The notes below the pieces were generated by a model. The model ran no database searches and had not been told where the DNA came from. It saw only the letters and a program-made list of their open reading frames with translations. Both the position numbers and the translations under genes were made by a program. 64,000 nt of DNA from LGRD01 sp031378125. GTDB taxonomy: Bacteria > Pseudomonadota > Gammaproteobacteria > Burkholderiales > Burkholderiaceae_C. Every line of letters begins with the position of its first letter. Position 1 is the first letter of the stretch. The DNA lies in assembly GCA_031378125.1 (NCBI GenBank), contig JANNDW010000285.1, forward strand, positions 6,004 to 70,003. Reading direction: 5' to 3'. Of the stretch, positions 30,520-40,507 are shown one piece after another.

Positions 30520-31215
30520 ATGGATCAAAGCCTGCAAGCCACCCGCACCGGTTTCCCCGGTACCGGCGTTTCGGTGGATCAACGCAACCGCGTTCTTCGC
30601 AACACCTATTGGCTGTTGGCGCTGTCGATGGTGCCAACCGTGTTGGGCGCCTGGCTTGGTGTTTCGACCGGCTTGATGCGCGGCATGGGCGTGGGCATGA
30701 GCGCCATCGTGTTCCTGGCCGGAGCGTTCGGATTCATCTTTGCGATCGAGAAGCTGAAGAACTCTGCCGCCGGCGTTCCGGTGCTGTTGGCATTCACGTT
30801 CTTCATGGGCCTGATGTTGTCGCGTCTCGTCGGCTCGGTGCTCGGCCTGGCCAATGGCGCGGGCCTGATCATGACCGCCTTCACCGGCACCGGTTTGATC
30901 TTCCTGGGCATGGCCACGCTGTCCTCGGTCATCAAGCGGGACCTGTCGGCGATGGGCAAGTGGCTGTTTATCGGCGCCATCATGTTGCTGGTGGCCGGGT
31001 TGGCCAACATCTTCCTGCAGTCTGGCGCGTTGATGATCACGATCGCTGTGTTGGCGATCGGAATCTTCTCGGCCTTCATCCTGTACGACTTGAAGCGCGT
31101 TCAGGACGGCGAAGAAACCAACTACATCACCGCCACGCTGGGCGTCTACCTGAGCCTGTACAACGTGTTCCAGTCGCTGCTGGCGCTGTTGGGCATTGCG
31201 GGACGCGACGACTGA
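30520..31215 (+). CDS. Bax inhibitor-1/YccA family membrane protein
   Basis: This 231-residue protein has about seven membrane spans and the family end pattern ILYDLKRVQDGEETNYITATLGVYLSLYNVFQSLLALLG. Members such as YccA modulate FtsH in E. coli and resemble eukaryotic Bax inhibitor-1; the function here is unproved. An AGGAGG ribosome-binding site fixes the ATG at 30520. A hairpin terminator follows, shared with rlmD. Confidence 0.92.
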   Translation: MDQSLQATRTGFPGTGVSVDQRNRVLRNTYWLLALSMVPTVLGAWLGVSTGLMRGMGVGMSAIVFLAGAFGFIFAIEKLKNSAAGVPVLLAFTFFMGLMLSRLVGSVLGLANGAGLIMTAFTGTGLIFLGMATLSSVIKRDLSAMGKWLFIGAIMLLVAGLANIFLQSGALMITIAVLAIGIFSAFILYDLKRVQDGEETNYITATLGVYLSLYNVFQSLLALLGIAGRDD

Positions 31216-31237
31216 CCCTCGCTCGAACTCGACGTTC

Positions 31238-31259
31238 AACGGGGCCTTCGGGCCCCGTT
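31238..31259. terminator. Bidirectional terminator
   Basis: AACGGGGCC and GGCCCCGTT pair around a TTCG loop between the convergent stops of the Bax-inhibitor-like gene and rlmD. The T-tract is short on both sides. Confidence 0.65.
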
Positions 31260-31265
31260 TCCATT

Positions 31266-32609
31266 TCAGTCGATCTCGAACATCGCCATGCTCTCCACAT
31301 GCGCTGTGTGCGGAAACATGTTGATGGCCCCCGCCGCCGCGCAGCGATAGCCCGCCTGGTGCACCAGCAATCCGGCGTCGCGCGCCAAGGTCGCTGGATT
31401 GCAGCTCACATAGACAATCCGGCTCGGCGGCGCCCAGGCCGATGCCGCGGTGTCATCGGCGCGCAAGTCGACAAGCGCCTTGACCAACGCAAACGCGCCC
31501 TCTCGCGGCGGATCGACCAACCACTTTTGCGCCGTCCCGTGCGACACCAACTCGGCCGGCGAGACCTCGAACAGGTTGCGCGCCGCGAAGTGGGCCTTGG
31601 CGCCCAGACCGTTCAGCAGCGCGTTGTGCTGCGCCCGCTGCACCAGCGTTTCACTGCCCTCGACGCCCAGCACCTCGCCGGCCTGGCGCGCAATGGGCAA
31701 GGTGAAGTTGCCCAGGCCGCAAAACCAGTCGATCACGCGCTCGTCCGGCCCCGCCTGCAGCAGGCGCAAGGCGCGCGCCACCAGCACCCGGTTGATCTGG
31801 TGGTTGACCTGCGTGAAGTCGGTGGGCCGGAACGGCATGGTGATGCCAAATTCGGGCAGCGTGTAGGCCAGTTGCGGCCCGCCCTCCTCCAACAAATGAA
31901 CGGTGTCGGGGCCTTTGGGTTGCAGCCACCATTGCACGCCGTGCCGGGCGCCGAATTCGCGCAGGCGCTTGAGGTCCGCATCGCCGAGCGGCTCCAGGTG
32001 GCGCAGCACCAGGGCCGTCAGACTGTCTCCGACCGCCACTTCGATCTGCGGCAACCGGTCGCGCTGGTCCATGCTCGCCACCAACTCACGCAACGGCACC
32101 AGCAGCGCGCTCAGGTGAGCCGGCAGCACCTCGCAACTGTCCATGTCGGCCACGAAGCTGGACTTGCGCTCATGAAAACCGACCAGCACCTTGCCCTTTT
32201 TGGCCACGAAACGAACCGACAGCCGGGCCCGGTAGCGGTAGCCCCAGGCCGGACCTTCGATCGGCCGCAGAACCTGTTCGGCCTTGACCTTGCCCAGGTG
32301 CCACAACGCGTCTTCGAGCGCGCGCTGCTTGGCGGCGACCTGCGCACCGACATGAAAGTGCTGCATCTTGCAGCCGCCGCAAGTGCCGAAATGGCGGCAT
32401 TGGGGCCGCACGCGCTGTGAGCTTTCGCGGCGCATGGCGATCATCACCGCCTGCTCCCAGTTGTTCTTGCGGCGCTGCACCGTGACCTGCACCTCCTCGC
32501 CGGGCAAGGCACCGTCGATGAACACCACCTTGCCTTCCAGGTTGTGCGCCACACCCTGGGCTTCGAGGTCCAGCGATTCGACCTTCAACCATTCGTTCGC
32601 TTCAGTCAT
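31266..32609 (-). CDS. rlmD: 23S rRNA (uracil-1939-C5)-methyltransferase RlmD
   Basis: This 447-residue enzyme has an N-terminal TRAM domain and an iron-sulfur motif (CRHFGTCGGCKMQH). The SAM-binding motif II region is VIDWFCGLGNFTLPIA, and the catalytic cysteine is in YVSCNPATLARD. It methylates U1939 of 23S rRNA in the cytoplasm. It is divergent from the glycine riboswitch-gcv operon. Confidence 0.95.
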   Translation of the reverse strand: MTEANEWLKVESLDLEAQGVAHNLEGKVVFIDGALPGEEVQVTVQRRKNNWEQAVMIAMRRESSQRVRPQCRHFGTCGGCKMQHFHVGAQVAAKQRALEDALWHLGKVKAEQVLRPIEGPAWGYRYRARLSVRFVAKKGKVLVGFHERKSSFVADMDSCEVLPAHLSALLVPLRELVASMDQRDRLPQIEVAVGDSLTALVLRHLEPLGDADLKRLREFGARHGVQWWLQPKGPDTVHLLEEGGPQLAYTLPEFGITMPFRPTDFTQVNHQINRVLVARALRLLQAGPDERVIDWFCGLGNFTLPIARQAGEVLGVEGSETLVQRAQHNALLNGLGAKAHFAARNLFEVSPAELVSHGTAQKWLVDPPREGAFALVKALVDLRADDTAASAWAPPSRIVYVSCNPATLARDAGLLVHQAGYRCAAAGAINMFPHTAHVESMAMFEID

Positions 32610-32698
32610 GGGGCGCGATTATCCGGCGCACGCGCAGACAAGTGCCCCACGTGGCGCCAAGTCAGTCAGCTCTGGGCCGCTGGTACACTTCGCCTGGC

Positions 32699-32910
32699 CA
32701 GGAGAGAGCCTCTTGTGGGGCCGCCGACGGCGCAGAGTCCGGTTTGAAAGAACGGGTCTCGAACGCTCAGGCAAAAGGACTGGCAAACGCTTCGTTAGAG
32801 GCGATCCTCGCTGGAGAGAGGCCCACCTTGAGTGGGTCCACCGAAGGGGCAAGCAGATGGCTCGCAAAGCGGCCGAATGCGAATCTCTCAGGTAAAGCGG
32901 ACAGAGAGGG
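32699..32910 (+). promoter_or_regulatory. Tandem glycine riboswitch
   Basis: Two glycine aptamer units are visible. The first (about 32699-32795) has GGAGAGAGCC, a GCCGCCGACGGCGCAG core and GCTCAGGCAAAAGGAC. The second (about 32811-32910) has the canonical CACCGAAGGGGCAA, then TCTCTCAGGTAAA and GGACAGAGAGG. It lies directly ahead of gcvT, whose operon breaks down glycine. Glycine binding is therefore expected to switch the operon on. Confidence 0.93.
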
Positions 32911-32916
32911 CTTTCC

Positions 32917-32941
32917 CCCCGGCGTGGCTCGGCCACCGGGG
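32917..32941 (+). promoter_or_regulatory. Putative expression-platform hairpin
   Basis: Right after the second aptamer, CCCCGG/CCGGGG and TGGC/GCCA pair with a two-base bulge around a TCG loop, followed by TTTC. It could act as a terminator or block gcvT translation, whose ATG is 26 bases further on. Confidence 0.55.
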
Positions 32942-32967
32942 TTTCAAGATCGCCCTCGGAGAACCAC

Positions 32968-34086
32968 ATGCCCGCCACCGCGCTTTCAACGACGCCGCTG
33001 CACGCCTTGCACCTTGAGCTGGGCGCAAAGATGGTGCCGTTTGCCGGCTACGACATGCCCGTCAGCTACCCCGCGGGCATCCTCAGCGAACACCGCCATT
33101 GCCGTGACTCGGCAGCCTTGTTCGACGTGTCCCACATGGGCCAGGTGCGGCTCGTCGGTGCGGATGCGGCCGGCGCACTCGAATCGCTGGTGCCGGTTGA
33201 CGTGCTGGGCCTGGCGGTGGGCAGACAACGCTACGGTTTCTTCACCAACCCCGCCGGTGGCATCCAGGACGACCTGATGATCACACGGCGCGCGGACGAC
33301 CTTCTGCTGATCGTCAACGCGGCATGCAAGCAAGCCGACATTCAGCACCTGCAGACCCACATCGGCCACCGCTGCGGCGTGCAGCCGCTGCCCGATCGTG
33401 CGCTGCTGGCGCTTCAGGGCCCCAAAGCAGTGACGGCGCTGGCGCGGCTGAATGCCGACGTGGCCAAGCTGACTTTCATGACCGGCATGGACGCGGTGCT
33501 GAACGGTGCGGCTTGTTTTCTGACGCGCTCCGGCTACACCGGTGAAGACGGTTTCGAAATTTCCGTGCCTGCCGCACAGGCCGAAAGCCTGGCCCGTGCG
33601 CTGCTGGCGCAGCCCGAAGTACGGGTGGCCGGCCTGGGCGCGCGCGACACGCTGCGCCTGGAGGCGGGCATGTGCCTTTATGGCCACGACATCCACGCCA
33701 CCAGCACGCCGGTCGAGGCGGGTTTGAGCTGGGCGATTCAGAAAGTGCGCCGCGCCGGCGGCGCGCGCGCCGGCCGATACCCCGGCGCCGATGTCATCGA
33801 TGGCCAGTTGGCGCGCGGGACGACGAACAAACGTGTCGGCCTGGTCGGGCTGGAGCGCATGCCCGTGCGCGAAGGCGCGGTCATCCACGACGCGCACGGC
33901 CACAAGCTGGGCCTGGTGACCAGCGGCACGCTGTCGCCAACCCTCAACAAGCCTGTGGCGATGGCCTACCTGGCCGCAAACCATGCCGCGCCGAGCCACG
34001 AGGTCTACGCAGAGGTTCGTGGCAAACCCCAGCCGATGCGCGTCAGCACCATGCCGTTCACGCCGCACCATTATGTGCGCGGATGA
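32968..34086 (+). CDS. gcvT: Glycine cleavage system T protein
   Basis: This 372-residue aminomethyltransferase has the N-terminal fold with MVPFAGYDMPVSY and the FDVSHMGQ motif, plus later GYTGEDGFEI. It transfers the methylene group from the lipoyl arm of GcvH to tetrahydrofolate and releases ammonia. It is the first gene of gcvTHP behind the glycine riboswitch. Confidence 0.97.
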   Translation: MPATALSTTPLHALHLELGAKMVPFAGYDMPVSYPAGILSEHRHCRDSAALFDVSHMGQVRLVGADAAGALESLVPVDVLGLAVGRQRYGFFTNPAGGIQDDLMITRRADDLLLIVNAACKQADIQHLQTHIGHRCGVQPLPDRALLALQGPKAVTALARLNADVAKLTFMTGMDAVLNGAACFLTRSGYTGEDGFEISVPAAQAESLARALLAQPEVRVAGLGARDTLRLEAGMCLYGHDIHATSTPVEAGLSWAIQKVRRAGGARAGRYPGADVIDGQLARGTTNKRVGLVGLERMPVREGAVIHDAHGHKLGLVTSGTLSPTLNKPVAMAYLAANHAAPSHEVYAEVRGKPQPMRVSTMPFTPHHYVRG

Positions 34087-34152
34087 ATCCCTTCCCAGTT
34101 CAACCCCACCGCCTTGCGCCCTGGAAGAAGGCCGCAACACCAAGGAGAGCTC

Positions 34153-34527
34153 ATGACCACCATGTACACCGCCGACCATGAATGGATCAACATCGAAGAC
34201 CACGAAGCCGCGACGGTGGGCATCACCCACCACGCGCAGGATGCGCTGGGCGACGTGGTGTTCGTCGACCTGCCGGCCGTGGGCAGCACGTTCAAGAAGG
34301 GCGAGGTGGCCGGCGTGGTGGAGTCGGTGAAGGCGGCGGCCGACCTGAACATGCCCGTCAGCGGCGAAGTGGTCGAGGTCAACGAAGCCTTGCGCGCCGA
34401 CCCTTCGCTGGCCAACACCGACCCACTGGGGCATGGCTGGTTCTTCAAGGTCCATCTGAACAACATGGCCGAGTTCGAGCAGTTGATGGACGGGCCCGCC
34501 TACGACCTGCTCGTCAAGAACGCCTGA
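34153..34527 (+). CDS. gcvH: Glycine cleavage system H protein
   Basis: This 124-residue lipoyl carrier has its modified lysine at about residue 60 in VVESVKAAADL. It shuttles the aminomethyl group between GcvP, GcvT and the lipoamide dehydrogenase. An AAGGAG site precedes the ATG at 34153; a second in-frame ATG at 34162 is possible. Confidence 0.97.
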   Translation: MTTMYTADHEWINIEDHEAATVGITHHAQDALGDVVFVDLPAVGSTFKKGEVAGVVESVKAAADLNMPVSGEVVEVNEALRADPSLANTDPLGHGWFFKVHLNNMAEFEQLMDGPAYDLLVKNA

Positions 34528-34579
34528 GCGCCTCTCTTTGCCAAGTTACGCCACGCCGCGCCGCGGCAGAAAGTACCCG

Positions 34580-37531
34580 ATGCTGATGTCCACCCACAAG
34601 CCGCTGGGCGAGCTTGAAAACGCCGCTGAGTTCATCGCCCGCCACATCGGTGTGGCCGAGGCCGACGAGCGCCACATGCTGTCCGTCATCGGAGCGGCTT
34701 CGCGGCGCGCGCTGATCGAAGCCATCGTGCCTCGCAGCATTGCCCGCAGCCAGGCGATGGCGCTGCCCGCGGTGGTTTCCGAAGCCCAGGCATTGGCGGA
34801 ACTCAAAGGCATCGCCGGCCGCAACAAGGTTCTCAAGAGCTGCATCGGCCAGGGTTACCACGGCACGCACACACCCGGCGTGATCCTGCGCAACGTGCTC
34901 GAAAACCCGGCCTGGTACACCGCGTACACGCCCTACCAGGCCGAGATTTCCCAGGGCCGTCTGGAAGCATTGGTGAACTTCCAGACCATGGTGTGCGAGC
35001 TGACCGGCATGGCCATCGCTGGCTCGTCGATGCTCGACGAAGCCACCGCCGCCGCCGAAGCGATGAGCTTGGCGCTGCGGGTGGGCAAAAGCAAGTCCAG
35101 CACCTTCCATGTGGCCGACGACGTGCTGCCGCAGACCTTGGAAGTCATGCGCACGCGCGCCCAGCCGTTGGGGATCACGGTCACCACCGGGCCCGCCGAA
35201 ACAGCTGGCGAGCCGGCGGCCTTCGCGGTGCTGCTGCAATACCCTGGCGTCAACGGCGCCGTGCGCGATCTCAAACCCGTCATCGAGGCGATCCACGCCC
35301 ACGGCGGCCTGGCCATCGTGGCCGCCGATCTGCTGGCGCTGACCCTGCTGGTCCCGCCGGGCGAGATGGGTGCGGACATCGTGGTGGGCAACACCCAGCG
35401 CTTTGGCATGCCCATGGGCAATGGCGGGCCGCATGCCGCCTACCTGGCCACCCGGGACGAGTTCAAGCGTTCGATGCCGGGCAGGCTGGTGGGCGTGAGC
35501 GTCGATGTGCACGGCAACGCTGCTTACCGGCTGGCATTGCAGACCCGCGAGCAGCACATCCGGCGCGAAAAAGCCACCAGCAACATCTGCACCGCCCAGG
35601 TGCTGCCGGCCGTCGTGGCCAGCATGTTCGCGGTTTACCACGGACCGGAAGGGCTCAAGCGGATTGCGCGCCGCGTGGCCAGCTACACCGCGGTGCTGGC
35701 CGCGGGGCTGAAGCAGCGCGGCTTGTCGCTGCTGAACACGAGCGCGTTCGACACGCTTCACGTCGCCACCGGCGCAAGCACCGACGCCGTGCTGCAGGCC
35801 GCGTGCGATGCCGGCTTCAACCTGCGCCGCGCATCGGCCGCCAGCGTGGGGATCACGCTGGACGAAACCAGCACGCGCGACGACGTGACGGCGCTGTTGA
35901 ACATCGTCCCATATGCAGCCAAGACATCCGGCACGGATTCGCGCCGGCACCTGGACGAAACCGAAGCCGAGACCTTCGCCAAATTCGAGAAAGGGATCAG
36001 CGCGCTGATCCCACCCTCGCTGGCACGGACCAGTGCATTCCTCACCCACCCGATTTTCAACCGCCACCATTCCGAGACCGACATGCTGCGCTACCTTCGC
36101 AGCCTGGCCGACAAGGACCTGGCGCTGGACCGCACGATGATCCCGCTGGGCTCTTGCACGATGAAGCTCAACGCCACCAGTGAGATGATTCCCATCACCT
36201 GGCCGGAGTTTGCCGATCTGCACCCGTTCGCACCGAGCGACCAGTTGGCCGGCTACGACCTGTTGCGCGAGCAGCTCGAAGCCTGGCTGGCCCAGGCCAC
36301 CGGCTACAGCGGCGTCAGCCTGCAGCCCAATGCCGGCTCGCAAGGCGAATACGCGGGCCTGCTGGTCATCAAGGCGTTTCACGCGTCACGCGGCGAGAGC
36401 CGGCGCAACATCTGCCTGATCCCCGAGTCGGCCCACGGCACCAACCCGGCCAGCGCCCACATGGCCGGGCTGCAGGTGGTGGTGACCCGCTGCGATGAGA
36501 TGGGCAACGTCGACATGGAGGACTTGCAAGCCAAGTGCGAGCAGCACAGCGACAGACTCGCCGCGGTGATGATCACCTACCCCAGCACACACGGCGTGTT
36601 CGAGGTGCGCGTCAAAGAGTTGTGCGCGCTGGTGCACCAGCATGGCGGGCGCGTCTACGTGGACGGGGCCAACATGAACGCACTGGTCGGCGTGTCCGCG
36701 CCGGGCGAGTTCGGCGGCGACGTGAGCCACCTCAACCTGCACAAGACCTTTTGCATTCCGCACGGCGGCGGCGGGCCTGGCGTCGGGCCAGTCGCGGTGG
36801 TGGCCGACCTGGTGCCGTTTCTGCCGGCACACCGAACGGCGGGAATCGGCACCGAACAACAGGTCGGCGCCGTCAGCGCCGCGCCGCTGGGCAACTCGGC
36901 GGTGCTGCCGAACAGCTGGATGTACTGCCGCATGATGGGTGCGCCCGGCCTTCAAGCGGCCACCGAAACCGCCATCCTGAGTGCCAACTACATTGCCGCA
37001 CGGCTGGCTGACCACTACCCCGTGCTGTACTCGGGCGGCTCGGCGCAACTCAAGGGCGGTGGCGTGGCGCACGAGTGCATTCTCGACCTGCGGCCGTTGA
37101 AAGAAGCCACCGGCGGCGCCCAGGGCATCAGTGCCGAAGACGTCGCCAAGCGGCTGATCGACTACGGTTTTCACGCCCCCACGCTGAGCTTTCCGGTGGC
37201 GGGCACCTTGATGGTGGAGCCGACCGAAAGCGAATCGCTGCGCGAGCTGGACCGGTTCTGCGACGCGATGATCGCCATCCGCTTTGAGATCGCCAAGGTG
37301 GAGTCGGGCCAGTGGCCGCGCGATCAGAACCCGTTGAAAAATGCGCCGCACACGGCGCCGTCTTTGCTCACCGCCGATTGGCCTCATGCGTACTCTCGCG
37401 AGGACGCCGCCTACCCCCTGGCGTCGTTGCGCCAGGCCAAGTACTGGTCTCCGGTGGGCAGGGTCGACAACGTCTGGGGCGATCGCAACCTGATGTGCTC
37501 ATGCCCGCCGATGTCGGACTATGCCGGCTGA
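34580..37531 (+). CDS. gcvP: Glycine dehydrogenase (decarboxylating), P protein
   Basis: This 983-residue pyridoxal-phosphate enzyme decarboxylates glycine. The PLP lysine lies in HLNLHKTFCIPHGGGGPG, and the N-terminal half is homologous to the C-terminal half, as usual for single-chain GcvP. The frame is open back to 34538 through a TTG; ATG 34580 is preferred. The upstream ribosome-binding site is weak. It is the last gene of the operon and converges with trxB, 44 bases apart. Confidence 0.96.
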   Translation: MLMSTHKPLGELENAAEFIARHIGVAEADERHMLSVIGAASRRALIEAIVPRSIARSQAMALPAVVSEAQALAELKGIAGRNKVLKSCIGQGYHGTHTPGVILRNVLENPAWYTAYTPYQAEISQGRLEALVNFQTMVCELTGMAIAGSSMLDEATAAAEAMSLALRVGKSKSSTFHVADDVLPQTLEVMRTRAQPLGITVTTGPAETAGEPAAFAVLLQYPGVNGAVRDLKPVIEAIHAHGGLAIVAADLLALTLLVPPGEMGADIVVGNTQRFGMPMGNGGPHAAYLATRDEFKRSMPGRLVGVSVDVHGNAAYRLALQTREQHIRREKATSNICTAQVLPAVVASMFAVYHGPEGLKRIARRVASYTAVLAAGLKQRGLSLLNTSAFDTLHVATGASTDAVLQAACDAGFNLRRASAASVGITLDETSTRDDVTALLNIVPYAAKTSGTDSRRHLDETEAETFAKFEKGISALIPPSLARTSAFLTHPIFNRHHSETDMLRYLRSLADKDLALDRTMIPLGSCTMKLNATSEMIPITWPEFADLHPFAPSDQLAGYDLLREQLEAWLAQATGYSGVSLQPNAGSQGEYAGLLVIKAFHASRGESRRNICLIPESAHGTNPASAHMAGLQVVVTRCDEMGNVDMEDLQAKCEQHSDRLAAVMITYPSTHGVFEVRVKELCALVHQHGGRVYVDGANMNALVGVSAPGEFGGDVSHLNLHKTFCIPHGGGGPGVGPVAVVADLVPFLPAHRTAGIGTEQQVGAVSAAPLGNSAVLPNSWMYCRMMGAPGLQAATETAILSANYIAARLADHYPVLYSGGSAQLKGGGVAHECILDLRPLKEATGGAQGISAEDVAKRLIDYGFHAPTLSFPVAGTLMVEPTESESLRELDRFCDAMIAIRFEIAKVESGQWPRDQNPLKNAPHTAPSLLTADWPHAYSREDAAYPLASLRQAKYWSPVGRVDNVWGDRNLMCSCPPMSDYAG

Positions 37532-37575
37532 ACGAGAGAGCCTGTGCGCAGCCGTGTGCCGGCCCGGCGCCGCAC

Positions 37576-38523
37576 TCACTGCTCCAGGAAGCGCTGCGCG
37601 TCCAGTGCCGCCATGCAGCCCGTGCCGGCACTGGTGACGGCCTGGCGATAGACATGGTCTTGCACGTCGCCGGCGGCAAAAACGCCCGGCACGCTGGTCA
37701 TCGTGGCCATGCCGCTCAGGCCTGATTGGGTGATGATGTAGCCGTCCTTCATCTCCAGTTGGCCCTTGAATATGTCGGTGTTGGGTTGGTGGCCGATCGC
37801 GATGAAACAGCCCTTCAGGGTGAGATCGGCGGTGCCGCCGCCCCGCGTGCTCTTGATGCGCACCCCGGTCACGCCGCTGGCGTCTCCCAGCACTTCATCC
37901 AGCGTGTGCCACAGGTGCAATTCCATCTTGCCGGCCGCCACCTTGTCCATCAGCTTGTCGACCAGAATGGCCTCGGCGCGGAACTTGTCGCGCCGATGCA
38001 CGAGGTGCACTTTCGAGGCGATATTCGACAAGTACAGCGCCTCTTCGACGGCCGTATTGCCACCGCCCACCACGCAGACATCCTGGTCGCGGTAGAAGAA
38101 GCCGTCGCAGGTGGCGCAGCCGCTCACACCGCGCCCCATGAAAGCTTCTTCCGACGGCAGGCCGATGTATTTGGCCGAAGCGCCGGTGGCGATGACCAGC
38201 GCGTCGCAGGTGTAGGTGCCGGAGTCGCCCTGCAACGTGAACGGGCGCTTGGAAAAGTCGACCTGGTTGATGTGATCGAACACGATTTGGGTGTTGAAGC
38301 GCTCGGCGTGTTTCTGGAACCGCTCCATCAACTCGGGGCCTTGCACACCGTCGACGTCGGCCGGCCAGTTGTCCACATCGGTCGTGGTCATCAACTGCCC
38401 GCCCTGGGCAATGCCGGTGATCAGCACCGGCTTGAGGTTGGCGCGGGCGGCATAGACCGCGGCGGAGTAGCCGGCCGGGCCGGAGCCCAGGATCAAGACC
38501 TTGGCGTGTTGAGATGCGGACAT
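37576..38523 (-). CDS. trxB: Thioredoxin reductase
   Basis: This 315-residue flavoprotein has an N-terminal FAD motif (ILGSGPAGYSAAVYAAR), the redox-active CATCDG and an NADPH motif VVGGGNTAVEEALYL. It reduces thioredoxin with NADPH in the cytoplasm. It starts 31 bases after dsbD on the same strand, so it may be transcribed with the redox cluster upstream of it. Confidence 0.97.
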   Translation of the reverse strand: MSASQHAKVLILGSGPAGYSAAVYAARANLKPVLITGIAQGGQLMTTTDVDNWPADVDGVQGPELMERFQKHAERFNTQIVFDHINQVDFSKRPFTLQGDSGTYTCDALVIATGASAKYIGLPSEEAFMGRGVSGCATCDGFFYRDQDVCVVGGGNTAVEEALYLSNIASKVHLVHRRDKFRAEAILVDKLMDKVAAGKMELHLWHTLDEVLGDASGVTGVRIKSTRGGGTADLTLKGCFIAIGHQPNTDIFKGQLEMKDGYIITQSGLSGMATMTSVPGVFAAGDVQDHVYRQAVTSAGTGCMAALDAQRFLEQ

Positions 38524-38554
38524 GGAGTTGGGTCGGGTCGTGGTGGGTTGAAAA

Positions 38555-40492
38555 TCAGTTCAGACTGAGCTTGACGGCGCTGATGGATTCGATGCGGTCC
38601 AGGTGTTCACCGAACATCCTGGCGTTCTGGAAGCCGATCACCCGGGCCCGGCTCAGCTCAGGCCCGGCGGGCGCAAAGAACAACAGTGCCGGCGGCCCGA
38701 ACAGCCCGTACTTGCGCATCAATGCCTTGTCGTCGGCACTGTTGGCCGTCACGTTGGCCCGCAGCAGGGTCATGCCGGCCAGCCGTTTGCGAACCGATTC
38801 GTCGGCAAAGGTCAGCGCTTCCATCTCCTTGCAGGCCACGCACCAGTCGGCATAAAAATCGAGCATCACGGGCTTGTTCGAGACCCGAACCGCGGCGTCG
38901 AGTGCCGCGAGGTTGGCCACCGTCTGGAACTTCAGCTCCGCCTGGTTCGACGCCGTCGGGCCCAGGGGTCCGCCGACACTCGCCGACAGATGTTGCAAGG
39001 GCTGCAGCAGATCGCGCCCGCCCGAGGCCATTCCCGCCAACTGAAGCGTCGCCAGCACGGCGAGCATCAAGCCCATCCCCTTGGTCACGGCGCGCCCCGG
39101 GGTGACCGATTCCGACAAGCGCTCAAACGCACCCAGGTAAACGGCGCAGGCCAACAGCAGCGCGGCAACACCCAACATCATCGCCCAGCTCGGAAGCACC
39201 GGCGACACCAGCCACAAGGCGACCGCCAACAGCATCACGCCGAAGAAATGCTTGACCCGCTCCATCCACACGCCCGTACGAGGCAGCAAGGACCCCGCCG
39301 ACAAGCCCACCAGCAGCAGCGGCACGCTCATGCCCGAGGCCAGCGCGAACAGCGCCACGCCACCGAGCAGCACATCCCGGGTCTGGCTGATGTACACCAG
39401 CGCACCGGCCAGCGGTGCGGCAACACAAGGGCCGACGATCAACGCCGACAGACCTCCCATCAGAAACACGCCCGCGTGCTGGCCCCCTTGCAAACGCCCC
39501 GACCACTGAGAAAGGCGCGTCTGGATGCGCGCCGGCATTTGCAGTTCGTAGACGCCGAACATGGCCAACGACAGCCCCGCCAGCAGCAGCGCAAACGTAC
39601 CCAGCACCCAGGCGTTTTGCAGCGCCGCCGCCAGCCCCTCGCCGGCCAGGCCCGCGGCCATGCCGAACGCCGTGTAGACCAGCGCCATGCCAAGCGAATA
39701 GGCCAGCGCCAGGCCAAAGCCGCGGCTGCGCGAGACGGGACCCGATTGGCCGACGATGATGGACGACAGAATCGGGATCATCGGCAATACGCAGGGTGTG
39801 AACGCCAGCAGCAAACCCGCCAGCAGGAACACGCCGGCAACCGTCAACAGGCTGCGCGATTGCAGCGCCTGCGCGAATTGGGCTGGCTCACTGGCTGCGC
39901 CGGTCGACGCAGTGGCCCCAGTGACGGCGGTGGTGGCGGCGGTCGTGGAGGTCGTGGAGGTCGCTGCCGCCACCGCGGGCAGCCCTCCTTCCTCAGGTGT
40001 CCACGCCGCGGATTGCGCTTCGGTCAACAGGCTGAGCTTGGCCATGCCGCCCGCGCCCGTTTCGACCTTGAAGGCACGCTGCATCGGCGGGTAGCACAAG
40101 CCCTTGTCGGCGCAGCCCTGGTTGCCCACGATCAGCTTGAACGGCGCGCTGGACGCTTTGGCAAGCGGAGCGACCAACGTGGCCGAGTCCCGAAAGTACT
40201 CGACCTCCTTCTGAAACGTCTCGTCGAACTTTGTCTTGCCCTTGGGAACCCGCAGTTCACCCAGCTGAACCGTGCCGGGCATCGCCTCGACGCTGAACTT
40301 GTCACCGTAAAGATAGTAGCCGGGGGCGATGTCGAAGCGAATCTCGATGCGTTCGGCATCCACCGCGCGGGCCGACAGCTTGAATGCCACCTCGGGGTCG
40401 AGAAACTCGTCGGCGGCGCGCACGATGCCGCTCGCCGCCAACAGTGCGAGCATGCCCAGCGGGATCCACAAGCGTTTCAAATCAGATGTCAT
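38555..40492 (-). CDS. dsbD: Thiol:disulfide interchange protein DsbD
   Basis: This 645-residue membrane protein moves electrons from cytoplasmic thioredoxin to the periplasm. It has a signal peptide and an N-terminal domain with paired cysteines (GNQGCADKGLCYPP). A multi-span domain holds FTPCVLPM and GPCVAAPL. The C-terminal thioredoxin-like domain has FYADWCVACKE. It starts 15 bases after the ApbE-like gene and precedes trxB by 31 bases. Its periplasmic partner here is probably the TlpA-like protein upstream. Confidence 0.95.
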   Translation of the reverse strand: MTSDLKRLWIPLGMLALLAASGIVRAADEFLDPEVAFKLSARAVDAERIEIRFDIAPGYYLYGDKFSVEAMPGTVQLGELRVPKGKTKFDETFQKEVEYFRDSATLVAPLAKASSAPFKLIVGNQGCADKGLCYPPMQRAFKVETGAGGMAKLSLLTEAQSAAWTPEEGGLPAVAAATSTTSTTAATTAVTGATASTGAASEPAQFAQALQSRSLLTVAGVFLLAGLLLAFTPCVLPMIPILSSIIVGQSGPVSRSRGFGLALAYSLGMALVYTAFGMAAGLAGEGLAAALQNAWVLGTFALLLAGLSLAMFGVYELQMPARIQTRLSQWSGRLQGGQHAGVFLMGGLSALIVGPCVAAPLAGALVYISQTRDVLLGGVALFALASGMSVPLLLVGLSAGSLLPRTGVWMERVKHFFGVMLLAVALWLVSPVLPSWAMMLGVAALLLACAVYLGAFERLSESVTPGRAVTKGMGLMLAVLATLQLAGMASGGRDLLQPLQHLSASVGGPLGPTASNQAELKFQTVANLAALDAAVRVSNKPVMLDFYADWCVACKEMEALTFADESVRKRLAGMTLLRANVTANSADDKALMRKYGLFGPPALLFFAPAGPELSRARVIGFQNARMFGEHLDRIESISAVKLSLN

Positions 40493-40507
40493 TGGGGTGA
40501 ATTCTAT

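Noticed and set aside
34514..36382. A 622-residue minus-strand frame
   Set aside because: It is antisense to gcvP; no motif and no ribosome-binding site of note.
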